Source of the DNA: a bacterium
Lineage (GTDB): Bacteria > Planctomycetota > UBA1135 > UBA2386
Reading direction: 5' to 3'
Assembly: GCA_011051855.1 (NCBI GenBank)
Contig: DRKG01000473.1
Coordinates: forward strand, 1 to 20,742
DNA length: 20,742 nucleotides
Shown: one piece after another, positions 8,243 to 15,274 of the stretch
How the letters are laid out: each line of letters begins with the position of its first letter
Position numbering within the stretch: position 1 is the stretch's first letter
Notes under the pieces: generated by a model
The model's input: the letters and a program-made list of their open reading frames with translations, nothing else
Databases searched by the model: none
What the model was told of the DNA's origin: nothing
Translations under genes and position numbers: made by a program

Positions 8243-9685
8243 CTATTCCTCTGGCGATTCACTTCGTTGCAGGTCGCCGCCGGCGACGCGCTCCACTTCG
8301 CTGACGTTCTGTTCCAGCGCGGCAAGGGTTCGGTGGTAGTCGAGTTGCAGATCGAGCAGGCGCCGCCAACCGGCGATCAGCGTTGCGAACTCGACGCTGC
8401 CGGCGTCGTAGCCGCTCTGGGCGACGCGCACGGCCTGCAGCGCGCGCGCCAGGATGCCATCGCGAAGCAACACCGCTCGCCGGTAGCTCGCGTCGACTTC
8501 GACGAGCAGGCGCTGCAGGGTGAACAGCACCTCGTTGCGGGCGTCGCGATAGCGCAGGGCGCTGGCGAGCGCCTCGGCGTTGCGCTGCAGCACGCCGGCA
8601 TCGAGCTTGGCCGTCCAGATCGGCAGCGTCAGGCCGAGGTTGAGGTTCCAGATGTCGGCGCCGTCGGCGACCGGGCTGCGGCCGCCGTTGCGGATGAACG
8701 AGAACAGCCCGCCGAGGCTCAGGTCGGGGTAGTAGGCGAGGTCGGCGTAGGCGCGGCGCAGCAGGTCGATGCCGATGCGCTGCCGCATGGCCAGCAACTG
8801 CGGGCCGTGCTCATCGGCGCGCCGCAGCAGCGACAGCAGGCGCCACTGCAGCGGGGTCAGGTCGATCGGGGCCGGGTCGGGCAGCGGCGCATCGACCGCC
8901 CGGTCCATCAGCACGTTCAGGCGCGCGCGCGCCGTCGCCCGCTGCTGCTCGAAGTCGATTCGGCGGTTGCTCAGGTCGTAGAGCTCGACCTCGAGGCGCA
9001 GCAGGTCCTGCTGGCTGGCGGCGCCGACCGCGACCCGGGCGGCGGCGCTGTCGCGCACGCTTTGCAGCAGCCGCTCCAGTTCGGTGGTGACGTCGACCGA
9101 GACCTTGGCGCGGTAGAGGTCGTAGTAGGCGTTCTTGGTGTCGGCGATGATGCGCAGGCGCTCGCTGTCGAGGTTCGCCAGCGCGACGCGCACGACCTGT
9201 TCGGCCGCCTTCCCCAGGGTTTCGAGCTTGCCGGGCCACGGCAGCCCCTGGGCGAGTCCGAGTCCGGCGGTCATCTGGCCGCCGGCAGTCTCCACCAGGC
9301 TGCCGGTCGGCGGGATCAGCGACAGCATCGGATCGCTCAGCGAGGACACCTGCGGCACGCGCATGCCGAGTGCTTCGAGGTCGCGGATGCGGGCCTGTAG
9401 ACGCGGGTTGCGCGCGAGGGCAAGGTGCACGAAATCGTCGAGGCCGGCATCGGGAGCGATCGCGAACGCCTCGGGCAGCGGCACCTCGCCGCGCATCGCG
9501 GCCTCGGCGGCATCGCGCACCGCCCGGTGATCCGAGATCGTCGGCGACAACGGCCGGGATTCGTCGGCGATGCGTTGCCGGACGTCGTCGGACAGTTCGT
9601 GGAACGGAGCGCAGCCGGTCAGCAGAGCGGTGGCCAGCAACGCGGCGGAACGCGGGCGCAAGATGCCCACGGCAATGGGGTTCAT
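8243..9685 (-). CDS. cusC: Outer-membrane efflux lipoprotein, TolC/CusC family
   Basis: A 480-residue outer-membrane factor forming the exit channel of the metal pump. It begins with a lipoprotein signal: a hydrophobic segment ending in LLTGC, so Cys25 would be lipid-modified. The rest shows the two long-helix repeats of the family: ALARNPRLQARIRDLEALG, then the SLSDPMLSLIPPTGS and GLAQGLPWPGKL segment that is typical of metal-resistance channels, and a second half with ADLAYYPDLSLGG, LGLTLPIW and the final coiled helices. Length fits the family. There is no clear Shine-Dalgarno site before ATG 9685, although no other start is available. It is 2 bases upstream of the adaptor gene, which fits co-translation. 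A 114-base gap with a hairpin separates it from the first operon gene. Confidence 0.9.
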   Translation of the reverse strand: MNPIAVGILRPRSAALLATALLTGCAPFHELSDDVRQRIADESRPLSPTISDHRAVRDAAEAAMRGEVPLPEAFAIAPDAGLDDFVHLALARNPRLQARIRDLEALGMRVPQVSSLSDPMLSLIPPTGSLVETAGGQMTAGLGLAQGLPWPGKLETLGKAAEQVVRVALANLDSERLRIIADTKNAYYDLYRAKVSVDVTTELERLLQSVRDSAAARVAVGAASQQDLLRLEVELYDLSNRRIDFEQQRATARARLNVLMDRAVDAPLPDPAPIDLTPLQWRLLSLLRRADEHGPQLLAMRQRIGIDLLRRAYADLAYYPDLSLGGLFSFIRNGGRSPVADGADIWNLNLGLTLPIWTAKLDAGVLQRNAEALASALRYRDARNEVLFTLQRLLVEVDASYRRAVLLRDGILARALQAVRVAQSGYDAGSVEFATLIAGWRRLLDLQLDYHRTLAALEQNVSEVERVAGGDLQRSESPEE

Positions 9686-9766
9686 GACAGTGTGTGCGGG
9701 ACTTCGAACGAAGGGTCACGGCACGGCGATGCGGCGTCTGTGCCACACCGTCGGCCTACTCGTCGT

Positions 9767-9793
9767 CGGGCGGGTACACAGTGGTCCCGCCCG
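9767..9793 (-). terminator. Strong GC hairpin after the first gene of the metal operon
   Basis: On the minus strand CGGGCGGG and CCCGCCCG pair perfectly (8 bp) around an 11-base loop, about 7 bases past the stop of the Cys-rich gene and 82 bases before the channel gene. No T-run follows. It could be a leaky terminator or an RNA-stability element that makes the first gene more abundant than the pump genes. Confidence 0.45.
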
Positions 9794-9799
9794 TTCCCG

Positions 9800-10264
9800 C
9801 TAACACCGCCAGACGGACAATGCGATCTGCCGCGAACGGCTGGCCAGCGGGCAGAAGCGCAGCGCGCAGTTGCAGCGCGCAAGGTGCACCGCCGCCGGCT
9901 TCGCCGTCGAGGCCGCGCGGGCGGCCTTCGACCATGGCAACGAAGCGGCGGCGTAGACCGGTGTCGGAGTCGGCACCCGCGGGGCCGGTTCGGCTGGCCC
10001 TGCCGGTGACGGCCGGCGCGTGTCGCTACCGCAGTGGCAGTCCCCATGGTCACCGCTAGGGACATGGTCACCGCCAGGGATCTCCGCATCGCGCGCATTC
10101 CGGCCGTCGGCATCGCAGCAGTGGCAACGCTCGACGACGCAGCAGTCGCAGTCGACACCCCCGACCATGCTGGTCGTAGCGCCGCTTCCGAGGTGCTGCG
10201 AAGCGCCGATGCCGAGCATCAGCGCGCCCCACAACAGGATCAGGAGTTTGCGGCTACGGAACAT
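9800..10264 (-). CDS. Small secreted Cys-rich protein, first gene of metal operon, unrecognised family
   Basis: A 154-residue protein that I cannot assign to a known family. It starts with an Arg/Lys-containing N-terminus and a hydrophobic core (about residues 6-21), so it is probably exported or anchored in the inner membrane. Twelve Cys follow: a tight cluster CDCCVVERCHCC (39-50), CHC at 76-78, CNC at 131-133, Cys138 and the terminal Cys154, with GDH repeats (two His) between the first two groups and a Pro/Ala-rich middle. The spacing suits metal or thiolate chemistry. Its place at the head of a CusCBA operon suggests a periplasmic metal sensor, chaperone or sponge; that is inference. The Shine-Dalgarno site is weak (AGG about 11 bases upstream). 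The second half is less clearly protein-like, so the exact end is less sure than the start. Confidence 0.6.
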   Translation of the reverse strand: MFRSRKLLILLWGALMLGIGASQHLGSGATTSMVGGVDCDCCVVERCHCCDADGRNARDAEIPGGDHVPSGDHGDCHCGSDTRRPSPAGPAEPAPRVPTPTPVYAAASLPWSKAARAASTAKPAAVHLARCNCALRFCPLASRSRQIALSVWRC

Positions 10265-10307
10265 GGAACGGTCGACCTGCGGCGTATCGGTGCCATGTTA
10301 CTCCCGG

Positions 10308-10329
10308 CCTGAAGCAGGACTCCCAGTCC
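10308..10329. promoter_or_regulatory. Two interlocked short dyads upstream of the metal operon
   Basis: Minus strand: GGACT-GGG-AGTCC (10317-10329) runs directly into CCTG-CTT-CAGG (10308-10318). They lie about 45-65 bases before the start of the Cys-rich gene, and an A8 run (10336-10343 on this strand) sits just upstream, as an UP-like element might. I cannot assign convincing -35 and -10 boxes. This is the most likely place for the operon promoter and a metal-responsive operator. Confidence 0.35.
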
Positions 10330-10371
10330 AATATGTTTTTTTTCGGGCGCGCGCCGGACTGCGCACTTGGG

Positions 10372-11721
10372 CTACCTGCCGGCCTGCCGGTAGCGCGTGC
10401 GGTACTTGTTCGCCAGCTCGGTCTGCTTGCTGCGCAGGTCGACGGCGCGCCCCTGCACGAATGCCCGCTCGATCTTCGAGGTGAGCTCGAACGGGTGGCC
10501 ATCGCTGACGAACAAGGTCGCGTCTTTGCCCGGTGCGAGCGAGCCGAGGCGGTCGTCGACACCGAGGATCTCGGCGGCGTGCAACGTGATCGCCGCCAGC
10601 GCGCGCTGCGGATCGAGGCCGTAGGCGGCGGCCGTGGCGGCGTGGTAGGGAAGGTTGCGGTCGTTGCTGAACTCGTCGCCGGTCGCGATGCAGAAGCGCA
10701 CGCCGGCGGCGGCGAGGTCGCGCGGGAGCGTGAACGCCTCGTCGTAGGCGGCGTCTTCCCGGCGTGGTAGCCGGTGCACGCCGTCGAGGACCACCGGTAC
10801 GTCGTGGCGCCGCAGCAGTTCGGTGCAGGCGCGGACCTCGCGGCCGCCGACGATCACCACGCGCAAACCGCGTTCCGTGCCCCAGAGCACCGCCGACTCG
10901 ATCTGTTCGGCGTCGTTGGCGAGCACGAACACCGGCACTTCACCGCGCAGGGCGGGCACCAGCGCCTGGTGGCGCACGTCGAGCGCGATCGTGGGATCGC
11001 TGGTGCGGGCCGCGAACCAGCGCTGCGCGGCCTGGAACGCCTCGTCGATGCGCTGGCGGTTGGTGCGCGCGCGCTTGGACGGGTCGTTCGCCGGGCTCGC
11101 GCTTGCACGATGCCGGAAGCGGAATCCGAAGGCCCGGGTTGACGGCCATGCCACTACCGGCCCGGCGTCCGCGCGCACCGTCATGTCCCGGTTGGTCCAG
11201 CCGTCGAGCTGGATCAGCGACGCGCGCCCCGGCATCAGCCCGCCGGTCGGAAACGTCAAGGCCGCCAGGACGCCGTTTTGACGCGCGACCGGGATCGCCG
11301 CCGAATCCGGATTGACCGCGGTCACGGCCAGGGCTTCCGGAGTCAGTTCGCCGGTCTCGTCGGTGTCGACGGTTTGCGGGACCGCGCCGATCTCGATCAG
11401 GCCGAGGCTGGTGTGCGCCGAGATCATGCCGGGGAACACGTGCTTGCCGGCGAGGTCGATGTGCACCGGCTTCGGTCGGTCGGCCGGCAGCTTCACGGAC
11501 TCTCCGGCGGGCAGCACGCCGCCGATCACGCCGCGGTCGAACCAGATCGTGCCGCCGAGCACGATGCCGTGCGAAACGGTGTGGATGGTGGCGTTGTGCA
11601 GCACGACCGGAGCCGCTTGCGGGGCTCCCTTCGGCAGAAGGTCCTGGCCCGGGACAAGTGCGGGAAACGCCGCGAGCGAGGCGAGCACAGCGCACGACGA
11701 AAGCAAACGGCGGTGAATCAT
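10372..11721 (-). CDS. Secreted amidohydrolase-superfamily protein with incomplete metal-ligand set
   Basis: A 449-residue protein with a signal peptide (hydrophobic residues about 6-24). ATG 11721 overlaps the upstream stop as ATGA, and GGAGG lies 6 bases before it. The layout is that of imidazolonepropionase-like amidohydrolases: a small beta domain, KHVFPGMI leading into the first barrel strand, and a C-terminal AAEILGVDDRLGSLAPGKDATLFV return to the small domain. The metal motif normally reads Asp-x-His-x-His after PGxI; here it is Ser101-Ala-His103-Thr-Ser105, so two of the three residues are lost. A candidate for the last catalytic Asp remains (GDE, Asp349). It may be inactive, or act with altered chemistry or as a partner of the upstream enzyme. 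Substrate unknown. Confidence 0.82.
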   Translation of the reverse strand: MIHRRLLSSCAVLASLAAFPALVPGQDLLPKGAPQAAPVVLHNATIHTVSHGIVLGGTIWFDRGVIGGVLPAGESVKLPADRPKPVHIDLAGKHVFPGMISAHTSLGLIEIGAVPQTVDTDETGELTPEALAVTAVNPDSAAIPVARQNGVLAALTFPTGGLMPGRASLIQLDGWTNRDMTVRADAGPVVAWPSTRAFGFRFRHRASASPANDPSKRARTNRQRIDEAFQAAQRWFAARTSDPTIALDVRHQALVPALRGEVPVFVLANDAEQIESAVLWGTERGLRVVIVGGREVRACTELLRRHDVPVVLDGVHRLPRREDAAYDEAFTLPRDLAAAGVRFCIATGDEFSNDRNLPYHAATAAAYGLDPQRALAAITLHAAEILGVDDRLGSLAPGKDATLFVSDGHPFELTSKIERAFVQGRAVDLRSKQTELANKYRTRYRQAGR

Positions 11722-14700
11722 CGGCGGCCTCCCAAGTCATTCTTGCAGCAGTAGTCGGCGGAGTATTCCTCGGCGCGCCAGTAGGCGTCTTTGGGATCGC
11801 CTGGTTCGCTGTGGCGTTGTTTGCCCTTGGCGAGCGCGAGCTGCAGCAGCCGATGGCGCTCCGCGCCAATGGCGGCGCGCAATTCGCGATCGCGTTCGAG
11901 GGAGAACAGCAGGCGCCCGTCGACCCAAGTGCGTTCGCAGATCGCCGCGTAGCGCAGCGGGTGATCCGACCACAACACCAGGTCGGCGTCCTTGCCGTGG
12001 GTCAGCGAACCGGTGCGGTTGAATACCCCGAGCTGGATCGCCGGGTTGCGGGTCACGAACTGCAGCGCTTCGGCCTCGGGCACGCCGCCGTACTTGACCG
12101 CCTTGCCGGCTTCGGTGTTCAACCGCCGCGCGTGCTCGTTGCTGTCGCTGTTGAACGACACCACGACGCCGCGTTCGTGCAGGATCGCGCCGTTGTGGGG
12201 AATCGCGTCGTAGACCTCGAACTTGTAGGCCCACCAGTCGCTGAACGACGACGCGCCGACCGCCGACTTCGCGATCGCGTCGGCGACTTTGTAGCCTTCG
12301 AGAACGTGCTGGAACGTGCCGATCTTGATCGCGTACTCGTTGGCGAGTTCGCACAGCATGAAGATCTCGTCCTGGCGGTAGCTGTGGCAGTGGATCCAGC
12401 GCTGGCGCGCCAGCACTTCGGCGAGCGCCTGCAGCTCGAAGTCGACCCGCGGCGGCAGGACGCGGGCGCGTTCCTTCGGCGGCAGCTCGCGGTAGGCGGC
12501 GTGCCGCCGGGCGTAGTCCTCGGCGGCCGCGAAGCGGTCCCGCAGCAGCGCCTCGACGCCCATGCGCGTAGTCGGATAGCGCCGGTTCGGTTCGCCGCTG
12601 CGCCAGTTGACGCGGCGCGGGTTCTCGCCGAGGGCGAACTTGATGCCGGGTTTGGCGCCGACGAAGAACATGTCGTTCGGGTGTCTGACTCCGTAGCGCA
12701 CCTTGACGGTGTTGCTCTGTCCTCCGATGGCGTTGGCGGAGCCGTGCAATTGGTTGACGGTGGTGACCCCGCCGGCGAGCTGGCGGTACCAGTTGACGTC
12801 GTCGGGGTTGACGACGTCCTGGATGCGCACCTCGCTGGTCACCGCCTGGCCGCCCTCGTTGATGCCGCGCGAGATGCCGGTGTGCGAGTGGCAGTCGATG
12901 ATGCCGGGGGTCACGTGCTTGCCGGCGCCGTCGATCACGACGCAGTCGGCCGCCAGTTCGGGCAGGTCGGCGCGCGTGCCGGCGAAGCGGATCTTGCCGG
13001 CGACGACGTAGATCGCGCCGTCGTCGATGCGGCCGCGCCCGTCCATCGTCCACACGGTCGCGCCGACGATCGCGAACGTCTGTTGTTCGGGCAGTTCGAC
13101 GAAGCCGTAACCGCCGAGCGGCGTCGGCAGCTCCGGCGGTGGGGGTGGTGAGGCGGCATCGGGAGCTTCCTCGGCCGCTTCATCCGCCGGGTGTGCCGGC
13201 GGTGCCGGTGTCGCCGTGACCGCGAGCGATCGGCCGTCGGTGGTGGTGCACTGCCCGCCGAGTCCTTCGTCTTCGCGGTGCAGCCGCAGCCAGCATTGCC
13301 CTTCGCCGAGCGCCTCGCCCTGCAAGCGGCACGTCACCGCGGCCGGCTGGCGGTCGACGCCGGTGACCTTCAGTTCGTCGTCGCCGAGCGTGACCGTGAG
13401 TTCCTTGCCGTCGATGGTCAGGGTCGGTGTGCCCGTGCCGGGGAACCCGGCGGTCCACGCCCAGGTGCCATCGAGCCCCTGGTCCTTCGGCTCGTTGATG
13501 GTGTGGCGGCGCCCGCCGATCCAGACGTCGCGCACCGTGGTCGCCGCAGCGAACAGCTCGCCGTCGCAGACCACCAGGTTGGCGAACTTGCCGACCGCGA
13601 TCGTGCCGCAGTCGCGGTCGATACCGAGCAGCTTCGCCGGCACGGTGGTGACGGCAGCCAGCGCCTGCGTCGCCGTGACGCCTGCCGAACGAGCGTCCCG
13701 CACGCGTGCGAAGAAGTCTTTGCGGTCGTTCAGGCGCGCCGTCGTCCAGGCGATTTCCATGCCGGCGTCGAGCAGGCGGCGGCTGTTGCTCGGCGCCTGC
13801 TCCCATGACTGCAGTTGGCGCAGCGTGACCCGGTCGGCGGCGGCGGCGGTGCTGACGTCGGGTGGGTCGGGGAGCTGCAGCGGCACGACGATGGGAGCGC
13901 CGGCATCGGCCAGCGCCTGCAGCCGGCGGAACTCCATGCCGCTGCCGACGAGCACGGGTTGGCGGCCGAACTCCGCCGCCACCCGCAGGCAGCGCAGCGC
14001 CTGCAGTTCGTTGCGCGTGTCGAACCACAGCGGCAGCCGTCGCTGCGCGGCGATCGCGGCGAGCACGCGTGATGGCTGCGGTGCATCGGCGAGCAGCGCC
14101 GGGTCGCGCGCAACGGCCGCGCGGCAGCGTTCGTACCAATCCCCGTCCGACAGCGACTGCCGCAGCAGCGCGATCGCGCCCATCTCGCTCGATGGGTAGC
14201 CGCGGCGATTCGTCTGCAGCGAGGCGACCGCGTAGGCGCGATCGCGCACGATGCGCGGCGTGGTTTCGGCGGTTGGTTCGTCGAGCAGGATGACCGTGCT
14301 GGTGCCCTTCAAGATGCCGCCGGAAGGAGCCGCGGCCACCGCGGTGAATCCGAGCGCGCGCAACTGCTCACGCTCCTTCTCCGGCACCAGGGCACCGTCG
14401 AGCGCGCTGCGCTGCGGCTGCACCATCGGGTTCCAGTGCTTGTCGGTGGCGTCGTCGTCGAGCGCCGGCACGTCGGTCGGCAGGAACGGCTCGATCAGGC
14501 CCGGGTAGATCGAGAGCCCGGTGCAGTCGATCGCGGTCGCGCCGTCGGGGACGGCGACGTCGGCGCCGATGGCGGTGATGCGTCCAGCGCGCATCACCAC
14601 CGTGGCGCCGTCGATCACTTCACCCGGTGCGGTGGTGACGCGGGCGCCTTGCAGCGCGAACCAATCGGGGTCGACCGGCCGGGGTCCGTTGTGTGGCGGA

Positions 14701-14759
14701 CCCTGCGCGATCGCGGGCGAAGCCAGCAGGGCGAGGACGACGGTCTTGCCGATTCGCAT
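11718..14759 (-). CDS. Large secreted two-module amidohydrolase (N-module degenerate, C-module intact)
   Basis: A 1013-residue protein. ATG 14759 is chosen because a signal peptide follows (about residues 4-18, cleavage near AIAQG); the frame stays open upstream to 15251 but that part has no coding character. Residues about 35-420 form a first amidohydrolase fold whose metal site is gone (YPGLIEPFLP in place of PGxIDxHxH). Residues about 425-516 look like a small beta-strand domain, followed by an Ala/Pro-rich linker. Residues about 555-955 form a second module with a complete ligand set: Asp622, His624 and His626 (IIDCHSH), His790/His792, His818 and Asp872. It is probably a periplasmic hydrolase of amide, cyclic amide or peptide-like substrates, related to imidazolonepropionase-like enzymes. 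It is translationally coupled to the next gene. No Shine-Dalgarno site is evident. Confidence 0.87.
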   Translation of the reverse strand: MRIGKTVVLALLASPAIAQGPPHNGPRPVDPDWFALQGARVTTAPGEVIDGATVVMRAGRITAIGADVAVPDGATAIDCTGLSIYPGLIEPFLPTDVPALDDDATDKHWNPMVQPQRSALDGALVPEKEREQLRALGFTAVAAAPSGGILKGTSTVILLDEPTAETTPRIVRDRAYAVASLQTNRRGYPSSEMGAIALLRQSLSDGDWYERCRAAVARDPALLADAPQPSRVLAAIAAQRRLPLWFDTRNELQALRCLRVAAEFGRQPVLVGSGMEFRRLQALADAGAPIVVPLQLPDPPDVSTAAAADRVTLRQLQSWEQAPSNSRRLLDAGMEIAWTTARLNDRKDFFARVRDARSAGVTATQALAAVTTVPAKLLGIDRDCGTIAVGKFANLVVCDGELFAAATTVRDVWIGGRRHTINEPKDQGLDGTWAWTAGFPGTGTPTLTIDGKELTVTLGDDELKVTGVDRQPAAVTCRLQGEALGEGQCWLRLHREDEGLGGQCTTTDGRSLAVTATPAPPAHPADEAAEEAPDAASPPPPPELPTPLGGYGFVELPEQQTFAIVGATVWTMDGRGRIDDGAIYVVAGKIRFAGTRADLPELAADCVVIDGAGKHVTPGIIDCHSHTGISRGINEGGQAVTSEVRIQDVVNPDDVNWYRQLAGGVTTVNQLHGSANAIGGQSNTVKVRYGVRHPNDMFFVGAKPGIKFALGENPRRVNWRSGEPNRRYPTTRMGVEALLRDRFAAAEDYARRHAAYRELPPKERARVLPPRVDFELQALAEVLARQRWIHCHSYRQDEIFMLCELANEYAIKIGTFQHVLEGYKVADAIAKSAVGASSFSDWWAYKFEVYDAIPHNGAILHERGVVVSFNSDSNEHARRLNTEAGKAVKYGGVPEAEALQFVTRNPAIQLGVFNRTGSLTHGKDADLVLWSDHPLRYAAICERTWVDGRLLFSLERDRELRAAIGAERHRLLQLALAKGKQRHSEPGDPKDAYWRAEEYSADYCCKNDLGGRR

Positions 14760-14855
14760 GGCGGGAGCATACGTGGCGTCGGTGCGACTGTTGACCGGGT
14801 TTACCCGCTTCCGCGCGACGGTGCTGGATTGGTGCAATCGTTGCGCGTGTCGTAG

Positions 14856-14978
14856 CGCGTTGGTAGCAAGAGTGCCCTCGAGGCGCTCTATCACCGTTGC
14901 CAGGGCCGGCTGCGCGCGCATGCGGCGCGACTTCTCGGCAGCGGTTTGCGCGGTCGCCGGCGTTTGGAGCCCCTGTAG
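14856..14978 (+). pseudogene. Fragment resembling ECF sigma factor region 2
   Basis: Forty codons between two in-frame stops. The translation contains SALEALYHRCQGRLRAHAAR followed by LLGSGLRGR, which matches the general pattern of region 2.1-2.2 of ECF sigma-70 factors (a GDxxALxxLYxRxxxxLxxxAxxLLG type of segment). There is no start codon, and the expected following helix is missing, so it is a relic rather than a gene. In another frame about 60-150 bases downstream, LHLQDLSLEMLTGMSSGCV faintly recalls sigma region 4. Assignment is by eye only. Confidence 0.35.
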
Positions 14979-15248
14979 CAGTCGCGACCAAGAGGCCGGG
15001 ATCACAGTTCGCTGTGGCGGGATCTGCGCCGGGTTGCGCATCCGTCGCTTGGCGCGCCTCCATCTGCAGGATCTGTCTCTCGAGATGCTGACTGGTATGT
15101 CGAGTGGGTGCGTGTTGGCAACGAGGTCAGGATCACCTATCAAGGAGTGCTCAACTCCACCTTGGATGATGCACAGCAGGCCTCGTCGGGTGGCGGCGTG
15201 ACCCTGAACGACGGGAACGACACGACAGGAACTTGGAAACGCAAGTAG
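14979..15248 (+). pseudogene. Open frame without start; C-terminal remnant of an unknown protein
   Basis: An 89-codon frame follows directly on the TAG at 14976-14978, in the same frame, and ends at TAG 15246-15248. It has no ATG and no usable upstream start. The second half reads like real protein: DADWYVEWVRVGNEVRITYQ, then a Gln/Ser/Gly/Asn/Asp/Thr-rich end finishing in GTWKRK. Strand-like alternation and the polar tail suggest the end of a secreted or surface protein. Family not recognised. It may be the 3' end of a gene whose front was lost by deletion. Confidence 0.35.
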
Positions 15249-15274
15249 CACGTGCTGCCGGCCGTTCCCGCAGG

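Larger units (their letters stand above)
14760..15274. other. Intergenic region between divergent genes, with remnants
   Basis: About 515 bases between the divergently read amidohydrolase operon and the beta-sandwich protein gene, so it must carry both promoters. I cannot fix promoter boxes. A short dyad CGGGT-TT-ACCCG sits at 14796-14807, about 40 bases upstream of the amidohydrolase start. The rest holds the plus-strand remnants listed separately at 14856-14978 and 14979-15248. Confidence 0.5.

Noticed and set aside
5913..8339. Very long plus-strand open frame opposite the adaptor gene (similar ones at 2725-4785 and 17242-19887)
   Set aside because: Antisense mirror of high-GC coding sequence; translations are rich in Arg, His, Asp and Gln with no family features, while the minus frames give clear family proteins.
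10336..10343. T8 run as a terminator for the amidohydrolase operon
   Set aside because: The run is A8 on the transcribed minus strand, so it cannot be a U-tract there, and no stem precedes it on the plus strand.
14760..15251. Upstream extension of the large amidohydrolase frame by about 164 codons
   Set aside because: A clear signal peptide begins at ATG 14759; the extension is Arg-rich, lacks protein character and runs across the opposite-strand remnants.
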